A DNA stretch of 64,000 bases, taken from contig NZ_CANKWH010000008.1 of assembly GCF_947487305.1 (NCBI RefSeq), positions 1-64,000 of the forward strand. Reading direction: 5' to 3'. Shown one piece after another: positions 1 through 8,817 of the stretch (position 1 is the stretch's first letter; each line of letters starts with the position of its first letter). The position numbers and the translations under genes were made by a program. Origin of the DNA: an uncultured Paracoccus sp. Lineage in GTDB: Bacteria > Pseudomonadota > Alphaproteobacteria > Rhodobacterales > Rhodobacteraceae. The notes beneath the pieces were generated by a model. That model was given only the letters and a program-made list of their open reading frames with translations, made no database searches and was not told the DNA's origin.

Positions 1-9
1 GGCTGAGAA

Positions 10-38
10 TTGACGGCGTCTGAACACCGCCATGATAT
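10..38 (+). promoter_or_regulatory. possible sigma70-like promoter ahead of flgI
   Basis: TTGACG at 10-15 is followed after 17 bases by TGATAT at 33-38, a fair match to -35 and -10 boxes. It would give a leader of about 100 bases before flgI. No other long reading frame crosses bases 1-142. Flagellar genes of this class often use other sigma factors, so this is a weak call. Confidence 0.3.
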
Positions 39-103
39 GCCGCCCCTCAGGGCATCACCAACTTTCGCGCGTTACTCCAACTTGAGACACTCTACACACT
101 GAC

Positions 104-120
104 GGCGCGACTGTCGCGCC
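104..120 (+). other. perfect hairpin in the flgI leader
   Basis: GGCGCGA at 104-110 and TCGCGCC at 114-120 form a 7-bp stem with a CTG loop, ending 22 bases before the GTG start of flgI. There is no T tract, so it may be a 5' leader structure or an upstream terminator remnant. Confidence 0.4.
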
Positions 121-142
121 TCAAGCTTGTGGATTACCTGCG

Positions 143-1246
143 GTGAGGCTCCTGCTGCGTGTGATCGTGATCTGGTCGTTGCTTTGCGCGAGTGCCGTCG
201 CGGCGCCGGTTCGGATCAAGGATCTGGCCGAGTTCGACGGCGTCAGGGGCAACGATCTTGTGGGCTATGGCCTGATCGTCGGTCTGGATGGCACCGGCGA
301 CAGCCTGCGCAATGCGCCATATACCGAGGATATTCTGGCGGGCCTGCTGGAACGCTTGGGCGTGAACGTCGGCGACAAGGAGTTGCGCTCAAAGAACGTT
401 GCCGCCGTCGTCGTGACCGCCGAACTTCCTCCCTTTGCGCGGTCGGGCAGCCGGATCGACGTCAACGTGGCGGCGATTGGCGATGCGAAAAGCCTTCTGG
501 GCGGAACGCTGGTGCTGACGCCGCTGAAGGCTGCGGACGGCAATGTCTATGCTGTGGCACAAGGCTCGGTGATCGCCGGAGGTGCCTCGGCCCAAGGCGA
601 GGCCGCCCGGGTGGTCGAGGGCGTGCCGACAGCCGGTTCGATCCCTGTCGGGGCGAGGGTCGAACGCGAGGTCGCCTTCGAACTCGCCAATATCCAGAAC
701 ATCCGCATCGCACTTCGGACACCTGATTTCACCACTGCGGGGCAGGTCGAGGCGGTGATCAACCGCGCGCTGCGCAGCGAGGTCGCGACAACGCTAGATT
801 CCGGCACTGTGCAAGTCGATTTTCGTGCCCTCGGCAAGGTCAACCCCGCGCATGTCCTGGGCCAGATCGAGAATCTGGAAGTTCGGCCGGACAATCGTGC
901 CCGGGTGGTGATCGACCACAAATCGGGAACCATTGTCATGGGCGACCGGGTGCGCATCTCGCGCGTGGCTGTGTCGCAGGGCAATCTGACCTTGCGGGTG
1001 CAGGAGGCGCCCGAGGCGGTGCAACCCAATCCCTTCGCCGCGGGCGAGACCGTGGTGGTGCCGCGCAGCTCGGCCGAGTTGCGGGATGAACCCGGCATCG
1101 GCTTTGCCGAAGTCAGCGGTGACTCGTCCCTGACCGAGGTGATCGCGGGTTTGAATGCGCTGGGTGTTCGTCCGCGTGACATGATCGACATCCTGAAATC
1201 GATTCATGCCGCCGGTGCACTGCATGCCGATCTGATCATCGAATAG
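143..1246 (+). CDS. flgI: flagellar P-ring protein FlgI
   Basis: FlgI assembles the periplasmic P ring around the flagellar rod in the peptidoglycan layer. The 367-residue product has the usual family length. It starts with a hydrophobic signal peptide (about residues 1-20, cut near AVAA). The conserved N-terminal block VRIKDLAEFDGVRGNDLVGY and the conserved C-terminal GVRPRDMIDILKSIHAAGAL block are both intact. The start is GTG at 143 with no clear Shine-Dalgarno sequence. It is the only flagellar gene in the window, so the rest of the cluster should lie to the left. Confidence 0.95.
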   Translation: MRLLLRVIVIWSLLCASAVAAPVRIKDLAEFDGVRGNDLVGYGLIVGLDGTGDSLRNAPYTEDILAGLLERLGVNVGDKELRSKNVAAVVVTAELPPFARSGSRIDVNVAAIGDAKSLLGGTLVLTPLKAADGNVYAVAQGSVIAGGASAQGEAARVVEGVPTAGSIPVGARVEREVAFELANIQNIRIALRTPDFTTAGQVEAVINRALRSEVATTLDSGTVQVDFRALGKVNPAHVLGQIENLEVRPDNRARVVIDHKSGTIVMGDRVRISRVAVSQGNLTLRVQEAPEAVQPNPFAAGETVVVPRSSAELRDEPGIGFAEVSGDSSLTEVIAGLNALGVRPRDMIDILKSIHAAGALHADLIIE

Positions 1247-1482
1247 GCGCGACGGAGCTGCTGATCACCGGCTTCCTGTTGGCCATGCGTGCGCAATCAG
1301 GCGCGCGGGTGGTAAACCAGTTCGCTCGTTCGGCGTCCGCGGCGTCGACCGCGCGCGATCTTGGCCAGCCGAAGCAATCCGGCTCAGGCGGGGGCGGGCG
1401 ACCTCGTCCGATCCTGCCGGGCATTTATGAAAGCGGATAGCCGTTGTGGGTTCGGGCCGATGGGTGCCAGCCTGAGCCACGT
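1247..1482. other. gap after flgI with a possible gene remnant
   Basis: The stretch carries no confident gene. One plus-strand frame is open from 1180 to a stop at 1438-1440, with its first ATG at 1285. It would read about 51 residues, rich in A, S, G and R. There is no good ribosome site. In many relatives a rod-binding protein follows flgI; the segment around ELLITGFLLAMR is faintly reminiscent of one but too weak to assign. It may be a decayed flagellar gene or non-coding DNA. Confidence 0.25.
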
Positions 1483-2244
1483 TCAGGCGAGCACCGCGAC
1501 CGGTCGCCCCTGAACCTCGTCGACCAGGATTTCGGCCTCGAAGAGATCGCTGAGATTGCGGCTGGTCAGGGCCTCGGCACGGGGCGCGGATTGCACCAGC
1601 CGCCCGTCCTTGAGACTGACCACCCAGTCGGCGCAGCGGACCGCCATGGCGAGGTCGTGGAGGACGACGACGATGCTGCGGGCCTCGGGACCTGGGCGCG
1701 ACAGCGTGCAGAGCCGGTCCATGATGTCGCGGGCATAGCGCGGGTCGAGCGCCGCCAGAGGTTCGTCCAGCAGCATCCAGGGCGTGGTCTGGGCATGGGC
1801 CATGGCGACGAAGGCGCGCTGGCGCTGGCCACCGGACAGGGTTTCCAACCGGCGATGGGCCAGCGGATCAAGATCGAAGCAGTCGATCGAAGCCTGAACG
1901 AGGCGGTGATCCTCGGACGAGGGCCGGCCCTGATGATGTGGCCAGCGGCCAAAACCGACCAGTTCGGCGACGGTCAGGCGCGGCAGGGCCGGGCTGCCCT
2001 GGCTCAGCAGGGCAACGCGGCGGGCGCGCTCGGCGGGTTTCGCCGCAGGGATGTCGATGCCGTCGATGAGGACGCGGCCCTGCGTGGGCCGGACGAGACC
2101 GGCGAGGCAGTGCAGCAGGCTGGACTTGCCGGCGCCGTTCGGGCCGATCACCGCCGTCAACCCGCTTGCCGGGATCTCGGTGTCGATGCCCTGCAGGATC
2201 GGCGCGCCGTCCAAGGTCAGGTCAAGGTTCTCGATGCGGATCAT
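1483..2244 (-). CDS. iron-siderophore ABC transporter ATP-binding protein
   Basis: Cytoplasmic ATPase of a FecCDE/ViuCDG-type importer that drives uptake of a ferric siderophore through the two permeases encoded just upstream. Walker A GPNGAGKS lies at 34-41, the signature LSGGQRQR at 136-143, Walker B WMLLDEP at 156-162 and the switch histidine at about 196. The 253-residue length is normal for the family. Its ATG overlaps the permease stop codon by four bases (ATGA), as expected in a tightly coupled operon running from 5026 down to 1483. The catecholate ligand is inferred from the adjacent biosynthesis genes. Confidence 0.92.
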   Translation of the reverse strand: MIRIENLDLTLDGAPILQGIDTEIPASGLTAVIGPNGAGKSSLLHCLAGLVRPTQGRVLIDGIDIPAAKPAERARRVALLSQGSPALPRLTVAELVGFGRWPHHQGRPSSEDHRLVQASIDCFDLDPLAHRRLETLSGGQRQRAFVAMAHAQTTPWMLLDEPLAALDPRYARDIMDRLCTLSRPGPEARSIVVVLHDLAMAVRCADWVVSLKDGRLVQSAPRAEALTSRNLSDLFEAEILVDEVQGRPVAVLA

Positions 2245-3185
2245 GCCGCCCTCCGTCTCAAGACGAGCATCAGGAAGACCATGCCGCCGAGGAATTCGAC
2301 GATCACGGACAGGGTGGATTGCAGGCCCAGCAGACGCTCGAACAGGAATTGCCCGGCGACCAGGATCAGCGCGCCCAGCATCGCGGCGCCGGGCAGCAGC
2401 AGGCGATGGCGATGTGTGTTGAGAATGCTGGCAGCAAGGCTTGCGGCCAGAAGCCCGAGAAAGGTCATCGGTCCGGCCAGTGCGGTCGCCACCGCCACCA
2501 GCCCGGCGATCAGGGCCAGCACCTTCAAGACCAGCCGGTCATGATCTACCCCCAGCGCGCGGGCGCGGTCGCGCCCCAGACCAGCCACGTCCAGCGCCGG
2601 GGCCAGCCGTTGGCCGGCGACCAGGGCGGCGGCCAGAAGCGGGGCGGCGAAGGCCAGCTGCACCGGGTCGATGGCGGTGAAGCTGGCGAAGCTGGCGCTT
2701 TGGACAATGGCAAACTCGGACGGATCGAGGATGCGCTGCAGGAAGGTCGCAAGGCCGCGCATGAGGATGCCGAAGATGACCCCGGTCAGCACCAGCCTTG
2801 TCATGTCGCCCGCCCCTTGCCGCAGGATGGCGCTGAAGAGCAGCGTGGCGGCACCGGCGAGCGCCAGTGTCTCGATGGCGAATTTCGGGATCTGCGGCAG
2901 GGCGGCATAGCCGATCCCGCCTAGGAGCAGCACCAGAAGTGTCTGGATCAGCACGAACATCGCATCGAAGCCGACGATGCCCGGGGTCAGCAGGCGATTG
3001 GCGGCGACGGTCTGGAACATCACTGTGGCCGCGCCGATGGCGGCGCCGACCACGACCAGCGCGGCGAGCTTCGTTGCCCTTAGCGACAGGATGAAGCCAT
3101 AGGGGCTGCGCAGCCCCCAGAGGAGATAGAGGGTCGCCGCGACCAGAAGGCCCAGCCCCAGAAACAGCAGCCGACGATCAGCCAT
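2241..3185 (-). CDS. iron-siderophore ABC transporter permease (FecCD family)
   Basis: Inner-membrane permease of the ferric-siderophore importer. The 314-residue product begins MADRRLLFLG and is made almost entirely of hydrophobic helices, with the FecCD-type GIVGFDAMF loop and a GPMTFLGLLAASL segment near the C terminus. The reading frame extends upstream to 3212, but the ATG at 3185 overlaps the stop of the preceding permease by eight bases and is the natural start. It forms a heterodimer with the next permease. Confidence 0.9.
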   Translation of the reverse strand: MADRRLLFLGLGLLVAATLYLLWGLRSPYGFILSLRATKLAALVVVGAAIGAATVMFQTVAANRLLTPGIVGFDAMFVLIQTLLVLLLGGIGYAALPQIPKFAIETLALAGAATLLFSAILRQGAGDMTRLVLTGVIFGILMRGLATFLQRILDPSEFAIVQSASFASFTAIDPVQLAFAAPLLAAALVAGQRLAPALDVAGLGRDRARALGVDHDRLVLKVLALIAGLVAVATALAGPMTFLGLLAASLAASILNTHRHRLLLPGAAMLGALILVAGQFLFERLLGLQSTLSVIVEFLGGMVFLMLVLRRRAA

Positions 3186-4125
3186 TCTGCCCCGCCGGTC
3201 TCGGTGCGGCATAAAGCAGCCACAGGAACAGGCCCGCCCCGATCACGGCGAAGACCGTGCCGGCCGGGATCTCGTAGGGCCAGCGGATGACCCGGCCGAT
3301 CAGGTCGGCGGCCAGCACCACCGCGCCGCCCGACACCGCGATCAGCGGCAGGTTGCGTCGCAAGTTGTCGCCCCGCCAGCGCGAGATGATGTTCGGCACG
3401 ACCAGCCCGACAAAGGGCAGGGTGCCGACGGTCACGACCACGGCGGCGACGGTGGCGGCGACGATGGCAAGGCCCGCCAGCATGGTCTGCCTTGCGTTCA
3501 GGCCAAGGCTGCGGGCGCGATCCTCGCCCAGACCCAGGATGGTGATGCGGTCGGCCAGCAGGTAGAGCAGCCCGGCCAGCGCCGCGATCAGCCACAGCAG
3601 CTCATAGCGGCCACGCAGCACACCGGAAAACTCGCCCGCCTGCCAGACGCCCAGATATTGCATCAGATCGGTGGTCCAGGCGACCCAGGTGACACCGGCG
3701 CCCAGAATGCCGGCATAGATCAGCCCGACCAGCGGCAAAAGCATCGGGTCCTGCCGTGGCACATGCCGGGCGAGGATCAGGAAACCGGCGGTTCCGGCCA
3801 TCGCGGCGATACTGGCGGCCAGCATCTTCAGCATCAGGGGCGCGCCCGGTGCGATCAGGGTGATCGCCAGCAGCCCGGCCATGGCGGCCTCGGGCGTGCC
3901 GGTCAGGCCGGGTTCGACCAGCCGGTTCTGCACGGCGAGTTGCACCACCGACCCGGCGAGCGCGAGGCCCGCGCCGGCGAGCAGCGCGGCGGCCGTACGC
4001 GGGATGCGGCTGACCCACACCAGCAGGTCTGCATCGACCGACCCAGATTTCAGGTCAGCCGCGCCGATCATCAGGCTTGCCGCGATCAGGCCCAGAAGCC
4101 CGACCGCGCTGGCGAGGCGGACCAT
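3178..4125 (-). CDS. iron-siderophore ABC transporter permease (FecCD family)
   Basis: Second membrane subunit of the importer, 315 residues with eight or more hydrophobic segments. It carries the family motif VEPGLTGTPEAAMAGLLAI and the conserved GTLPFVGLVVPNI loop that contacts the ATPase. It starts one base after the stop of the periplasmic binding protein gene and overlaps the next permease. The order binding protein, permease, permease, ATPase is typical of Vct/Viu-type catecholate importers. Confidence 0.9.
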   Translation of the reverse strand: MVRLASAVGLLGLIAASLMIGAADLKSGSVDADLLVWVSRIPRTAAALLAGAGLALAGSVVQLAVQNRLVEPGLTGTPEAAMAGLLAITLIAPGAPLMLKMLAASIAAMAGTAGFLILARHVPRQDPMLLPLVGLIYAGILGAGVTWVAWTTDLMQYLGVWQAGEFSGVLRGRYELLWLIAALAGLLYLLADRITILGLGEDRARSLGLNARQTMLAGLAIVAATVAAVVVTVGTLPFVGLVVPNIISRWRGDNLRRNLPLIAVSGGAVVLAADLIGRVIRWPYEIPAGTVFAVIGAGLFLWLLYAAPRPAGQNG

Positions 4126-4126
4126 C

Positions 4127-5026
4127 TCAGCTGCCAGCGCCCCCGAAGGCCGCAGTCAGCTGTTCCAGCGTGCCGGTGACCGAATGGAAGCCGCCCCCGG
4201 CGAGATACATGGCCGAGCCGTCGAGATAGACGATCTGGCCGGTCTTGCCGGCGGTGGTGCCAGCGATCAGCGGGTTGTCCAGCGTCGCGGCCGCAGCCTC
4301 GCCGCCCTGACCCACGGCGGCACCGCGGTCGATGACCAGCAGCCAGTCGGGATTGGCCTCGGCCACGAATTCGAAGGACACCGCCTCGCCGTGATTCTCG
4401 ACCACCAGACCCGGATAGGCCTCGGGCAGATCCAGCGCGCTGTGCAGCCAGCCAAAGCGCGAGTTCGCGCCATAGGCCGAGATCTTGCCACCATTGGTCA
4501 GGATGATCATCGCCTTGCCCTTGCCGGACACGGCGTCGCGCGCGGCGGCAAGGTCGGCATCCAGTTCGGCCTTCAGCGCAGTGCCGGCGTCCGTGCGGTC
4601 ATAGATCGCGGCATAGGCATCGATCCGCGCCGTGGTCTCGTTCAGCAGGTCGGTGCCGCCGATGGTCATGTCCAGCGTCGGCGCGATCTGTGACAGCGGC
4701 TGGACCTGCGCCTGCGAGCGGCCACCGGCGACGATCAGGTCAGGGGCCAGCGCCGCCAGAGCCTCGAAATCGGGCTCGAACAGGGTGCCGACGGTCGGCA
4801 CGCTGGCCAGCGTCTCGGAGAGATAGGCCGGCGGGGTGATGTCGGGGCGGCCGATGATGGCGACGTCCAAAGCGTCGAGCGTATCGATGGCGGCCATGTC
4901 CAGCGCCACGGTCTTGGCCGGATTTAGCGGTGCCTGCACCTCGCCGGCGGCGGTAGCCACGGGAACGGTTTCAGCCTGCAGCGCGGTCGGCAGGACCAGC
5001 GCGAGCGCACAGAAAAAAGCCTTCAT
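4127..5026 (-). CDS. periplasmic siderophore-binding protein
   Basis: Substrate-binding component of the iron importer, predicted periplasmic and 299 residues long. MKAFFCALALVLPTALQA is a signal peptide without a lipobox cysteine. The body shows the type III binding-protein pattern, including FEPDFEALAALAPDLIVAGG near residue 95. The open frame continues upstream to 5368, but ATG 5026 is preceded by GGAGA at a suitable distance and by the signal peptide logic. It is the first gene of the importer operon and diverges from the DUF2218 gene. Confidence 0.9.
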   Translation of the reverse strand: MKAFFCALALVLPTALQAETVPVATAAGEVQAPLNPAKTVALDMAAIDTLDALDVAIIGRPDITPPAYLSETLASVPTVGTLFEPDFEALAALAPDLIVAGGRSQAQVQPLSQIAPTLDMTIGGTDLLNETTARIDAYAAIYDRTDAGTALKAELDADLAAARDAVSGKGKAMIILTNGGKISAYGANSRFGWLHSALDLPEAYPGLVVENHGEAVSFEFVAEANPDWLLVIDRGAAVGQGGEAAAATLDNPLIAGTTAGKTGQIVYLDGSAMYLAGGGFHSVTGTLEQLTAAFGGAGS

Positions 5027-5128
5027 CGGTGCGGTCTCCATGTCAAATTGCGGTTGTGGCTTTGTTGACAAGGCGGGGTCGCGCTGCCAATTGGCTAATG
5101 TTGTGTAAAAAACTCGGGAAATAGGAAA

Positions 5129-5431
5129 ATGCAAGGGCAGTTCAGGTCTACGGGGCGGTTTTCCACCCCGAACGCGCAGAAATACATGGTCCAGCTGTGC
5201 AAGCATTTCGGTCACAAGGTGCCGGCCGAGGTCGAGGGCGATGCCGGGCAGGTGACATTCGGCATGGGTGTCGCGCAGATGCAGTCCGACGATCAGGCGC
5301 TGGTCGTGGTGCTGTCGGGCGACAGCAGCGAGGTCGTCGCCAGCCTGCAGGAGGTGATCGACAGCCATCTGATACGCTTCGCTTTCCGCGAAGAGTTTTC
5401 GGGAATGGACTGGTCGGACGTCGCGGCCTGA
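5129..5431 (+). CDS. DUF2218 domain protein
   Basis: A 100-residue cytosolic protein matching DUF2218: FSTPNAQKYMVQLCKHFGHK near the start, a central glycine-rich strand region, and an LQEVIDSHLIRFAFREE C-terminal helix. The family often lies beside siderophore uptake genes, and here it diverges from the importer operon with only about 100 bases between. Its biochemical role is not established. AGGAAA precedes the ATG closely. It converges with the condensation-enzyme gene, leaving nine bases between the two stops. Confidence 0.85.
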   Translation: MQGQFRSTGRFSTPNAQKYMVQLCKHFGHKVPAEVEGDAGQVTFGMGVAQMQSDDQALVVVLSGDSSEVVASLQEVIDSHLIRFAFREEFSGMDWSDVAA

Positions 5432-5440
5432 GGCTGGGCT

Positions 5441-6781
5441 TCAGGTCGGCGCCGGCTCCAGCAGGTCGGCTAGCCGGGTTTCGCTGGTCGCCGTCAGGGC
5501 ACGGCGAAGAAAGCCCGGCAGCCCGTCGCAATGGTCCCGGAACAGCGTCTCCGAGGTCAGCACCGGGTCGGCGTCGAGGTAGAGGACCAGCCCGTCACCC
5601 CGGCCATTGGCGGCGAAGGTGGCGTTGAAGCCATCGCCCGGCCCGGCGGCCAGCACTTCGCGCTGTGCCTCGCAGCCGGGGAAGACAGGCGGGTCGAAGG
5701 GCATGACATTCACCAGCGGCGAGAAGAAGAAGCGGTGGCCGGCGACGATGCCGCGATCTGCGGTGATCTGCTCGATGCGATAGCGGCCGTGCCGCCTGAT
5801 CCGCCGCAGGTCGGAGGACAGGTCGCGCAACGCCTGCTCCAGCGGCGCATCGATCCGGGTGGTGATGCGGAAGGGCAGGATATTGACCACCATGGCCGGC
5901 AGTCCGGCGCTGACGCTGCCAAGCCGGTTCATGAAGGGCAGCCAGATCACCCGGTCGGCCTCGACCCGGTCGCCGTCGCCGGCGGGTCTGGCCCAGAGCC
6001 AGAGCCCGCTCAGCAGGATCAGGAGGTCGGGCCAGCCAAGTCCAAGCCGGCTGGCGCTGTCGCGCAGCGCGTCCGAAAGATCGCCAAGCGGCAGTTCGGC
6101 GCTGCGCGGCTCGCCCGGGTAGTTCTCGGACCCCTTGCGTAAAACCGGCAGATCCGGGCCGGTGGAGAGGTAATCGGTCCAGAACTGCCCGGCGGTGGCG
6201 TTGCGGGGGCCGCTGCGGAAATCACTCTCTTCGCGCAGGAAATCGGTGAAGCGGGCGAAAGGCTGGCCGGGGCCAGTGCCGCCGGTCAGCGCCGCGTAAT
6301 GCTGCGCCACCCGCCGCTCGATCAGCGCCATGGCATAGCCGTCGAGAAAGATGTGATGGCCGCGACAGTACCAGATCCAGCCCTGATCGCCCGTGCGGAT
6401 CAGCCATTGCGCCGCCAGCGGTCCGGTAAGCAGGTTCAGCGGCTGCGCGATATCGGCCTGCATCCGGTCCTGCGCCTCGGCCTCGGGATCGGCATGGCCG
6501 CGCAGGTCGAGTTGCCATAGCGCCGGGGCAAGCGTCGGCTTGACCCGCTGGCGGGGCGGGGCGTTGCCGCTCTGCGCGAATTCCAGCGCCAGAACATCGG
6601 CCTCGGCGGTGGTCAAGCTGATCGCCTCGGCCAGCGCTGCGCCATCTACATTGCCTTCGATCCTTGTCGCATGGGCGACGGTCGAGACCACGGTTTCGGG
6701 ATGGGAGCGGAACTCCTCCCAGAAATCGAACTGGCCGAGGGTCAGCTCATGCCAGTCGCTGGCGGGGCGCGGGTCGGTCAT
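5441..6781 (-). CDS. stand-alone NRPS condensation enzyme, VibH-like
   Basis: A free condensation (C) domain of 446 residues, close to the length of Vibrio VibH. The catalytic HHxxxDG motif is present as HHIFLDG at 142-148, and the later N-x-x-P-F-R-type motif appears as VVNILPFRI. No adenylation, carrier or thioesterase domain is attached. In vibriobactin assembly VibH transfers carrier-bound 2,3-dihydroxybenzoate to a soluble polyamine; the neighbouring ligase and carrier genes point to the same chemistry here. Start ATG 6781 is chosen because residues upstream of it look non-native. It diverges from the ligase gene across a 190-base promoter region. Confidence 0.88.
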   Translation of the reverse strand: MTDPRPASDWHELTLGQFDFWEEFRSHPETVVSTVAHATRIEGNVDGAALAEAISLTTAEADVLALEFAQSGNAPPRQRVKPTLAPALWQLDLRGHADPEAEAQDRMQADIAQPLNLLTGPLAAQWLIRTGDQGWIWYCRGHHIFLDGYAMALIERRVAQHYAALTGGTGPGQPFARFTDFLREESDFRSGPRNATAGQFWTDYLSTGPDLPVLRKGSENYPGEPRSAELPLGDLSDALRDSASRLGLGWPDLLILLSGLWLWARPAGDGDRVEADRVIWLPFMNRLGSVSAGLPAMVVNILPFRITTRIDAPLEQALRDLSSDLRRIRRHGRYRIEQITADRGIVAGHRFFFSPLVNVMPFDPPVFPGCEAQREVLAAGPGDGFNATFAANGRGDGLVLYLDADPVLTSETLFRDHCDGLPGFLRRALTATSETRLADLLEPAPT

Positions 6782-6810
6782 GGCGTGCCTCTTTTCCGGG
6801 CGGGCGGTTG

Positions 6811-6856
6811 GTTGACAATTTCCGACAGAAATACTTAAGTATCCGCCACGGTCAAC
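6811..6856. promoter_or_regulatory. divergent promoter with central palindrome
   Basis: TTGACA at 6812-6817 sits 17 bases before TTAAGT at 6835-6840 on the plus strand. On the minus strand TTGACC (6855-6850) faces a -10-like region in the same place. Between them lies the perfect 12-bp palindrome ATACTTAAGTAT (6831-6842). The arrangement suggests one operator controlling both the condensation gene and the ligase-carrier pair, presumably by iron. Confidence 0.5.
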
Positions 6857-6971
6857 TGTCCGCATCGCGCGGGCGGCGGATCACCGCAGCAAGACGCGTC
6901 ATCCCGCCGTCCAGCCAGACTCGCGACCTGCCCGCCCGTTCCCCGCGCGCGGCCCTTTTGGTTTGGAACAG

Positions 6972-8558
6972 ATGATCGACTTCACCCGCTGGCCCGAGGA
7001 TCTGGCCCGTCAGTATCGCGCCCGTGGCCATTGGATCGGCCGTCCGCTGACCGCCGGCGTCGAGGCACAGGCTTCGCGCCGCCCCGACGCTATCGCCCTG
7101 ATCTGTGGCGAGCGTCACATCACCTATGCGGCGATGGACCGGGCGGCGACTGTGCTGGCGGCACGGCTCGCGGGACAGGGGCTTCGGCAGGGCGATACAG
7201 CGCTGGTGCAACTGCCGAACGTGGCCGAGTTCTACATGGTCTTCCTTGCGCTTCTGAAGATCGGCGTGGCGCCGGTCAATGCGCTTTACAGCCACAAGCA
7301 GGTCGAGCTTTCCGCCTATGCCGCGCAGATCGCCCCGCGCCTCTTGGTGGCCGATCGGGCGCATCCGGTCTTTGCCGATGACGCGGTGAGCGCCGGTTTT
7401 CCGCTGGTGCTGATGCTGAATGCCGCAGCCGGCGATCATGACCTGCGCGAGTGGCTGCAAGGCAAGGCCGTCCTTCCCTCTGGTGCCGGCCCCACGCCGT
7501 CGGACGAGGTCGCCTTCTTCCAGCTGTCGGGCGGCAGCACCGGCACGCCGAAGCTGATCCCGCGCACCCATGACGACTACGATTACAGCATCCGCGAAAG
7601 CGTCGGCATCTGTCAGGTGAGCGAGGCGACGCGGTTCCTCTGCGCGCTGCCCGCCCCGCATAACTTCCTGCTGAGTTCCCCCGGCGCGCTTGGCGTTTTT
7701 CATGCCGGTGGCACTGTGGTCATGGCCCCCAGCCCCGATCCGCGCCTCTGCTTTGACCTGATCGCCCGGCACGAGGTCAGCATGGCGGCGCTGGTGCCCT
7801 CGGCCGTCGGGCTGTGGCTGCAGGCGGCCGAAACGCGCGGCGCGCCTGCGCCGCTGGATCAGCTGCTGGTCGGTGGCGCGAGCTTCCCCGAGGCGATGGC
7901 GCGGCAGGTTCCGGCGCGTCTCGGGTGCCGGTTGCAGCAGGTCTTCGGCATGGCCGAAGGACTGGTCAATTACACAAGGCTCGATGACCCGGACGAGGTG
8001 ATCTTCACCACCCAGGGCCGCCCGATCAGCCCCGATGACGAGGTGAAGATCGTGGATGAGGACGGCCAGCCGGTGGCTGAGGGCGAGACCGGGCAACTGG
8101 CCACGCGCGGTCCCTACACCTTCCGCGGCTATTATCGCGCGCCCGAGCAGAGCGCCCGCGCCTTCGATGCCGATGGCTTCTACTACAGCGGCGATCTGGT
8201 CCAGCGCGGGGACGGTGGCAATCTGCGCGTCGTTGGCCGGGTCAAGGACCAGATCAACCGGGGTGGCGAGAAGATCGCGGCGGAAGAGGTGGAGCATCTG
8301 CTGATGCGCCATCACGAGGTGCTGGCCGCCGCGCTGGTCGCCATGCCCGATGCCGCCCTCGGTGAGAAAAGCTGCGCCTTCATCGTCGCCCGCAATCCGG
8401 TTCGCGGCATCGAACTGCGCCGCCACCTGATGGGCCTCGGGATCGCGGATTACAAGCTGCCCGACCGGTTTCGCCTGATCGAGGAACTGCCACTGACAGC
8501 GGTGGGCAAGCCCGACAAGAAGCTGCTGCGTGCCCGGATGGAGCACGCCGATGCCTGA
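6972..8558 (+). CDS. entE: 2,3-dihydroxybenzoate-AMP ligase (EntE/VibE/DhbE type)
   Basis: Activates 2,3-dihydroxybenzoate as the acyl-adenylate and loads it onto an aryl carrier protein. The 528-residue stand-alone adenylation domain has the core A3 motif LSGGSTGTPK at 185-194, the DHB-ligase-typical FGMAEGLVNYTRLDD region, the GRVKDQINRGGEKIAAEEVE hinge and the C-terminal lysine in AVGKPDKK. ATG 6972 is preferred over the TTG three codons earlier. It is followed after ten bases by the carrier gene, so ligase and carrier are co-transcribed. Confidence 0.95.
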   Translation: MIDFTRWPEDLARQYRARGHWIGRPLTAGVEAQASRRPDAIALICGERHITYAAMDRAATVLAARLAGQGLRQGDTALVQLPNVAEFYMVFLALLKIGVAPVNALYSHKQVELSAYAAQIAPRLLVADRAHPVFADDAVSAGFPLVLMLNAAAGDHDLREWLQGKAVLPSGAGPTPSDEVAFFQLSGGSTGTPKLIPRTHDDYDYSIRESVGICQVSEATRFLCALPAPHNFLLSSPGALGVFHAGGTVVMAPSPDPRLCFDLIARHEVSMAALVPSAVGLWLQAAETRGAPAPLDQLLVGGASFPEAMARQVPARLGCRLQQVFGMAEGLVNYTRLDDPDEVIFTTQGRPISPDDEVKIVDEDGQPVAEGETGQLATRGPYTFRGYYRAPEQSARAFDADGFYYSGDLVQRGDGGNLRVVGRVKDQINRGGEKIAAEEVEHLLMRHHEVLAAALVAMPDAALGEKSCAFIVARNPVRGIELRRHLMGLGIADYKLPDRFRLIEELPLTAVGKPDKKLLRARMEHADA

Positions 8559-8568
8559 AGGAGAAATG

Positions 8569-8814
8569 ATGACCACGATCGCCACAGACCCGCTGAGCCG
8601 CGACTGGCTGACCCGCCAGATCACCGACCTGATCGGCGAGGACGAGCCCATCGATCCCGCCGAGTCGCTGGTGCTCTACGGGCTCGATTCGATTGCGGTC
8701 ATGCGGCTGGTGCTGGCGCTGGAGGAGAGGGGCGTGATCGTCAGCTTTGACGATCTCGCCCGCGATCCGACGCTGGATGGCTGGTGGGCGCTGATCGCGG
8801 CGCGCACCAACTGA
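8569..8814 (+). CDS. free-standing aryl carrier protein
   Basis: A small 81-residue carrier domain with the phosphopantetheine attachment motif YGLDSIAVM (Ser41). It should hold dihydroxybenzoate as a thioester after loading by the ligase encoded immediately upstream. AGGAG at 8559-8563 fits ATG 8569 better than the ATG at 8566. In E. coli EntB and Vibrio VibB this domain is fused to the isochorismatase; here it is a separate gene linked to the ligase. No phosphopantetheinyl transferase is seen in the window. Confidence 0.93.
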   Translation: MTTIATDPLSRDWLTRQITDLIGEDEPIDPAESLVLYGLDSIAVMRLVLALEERGVIVSFDDLARDPTLDGWWALIAARTN

Positions 8815-8817
8815 GCC

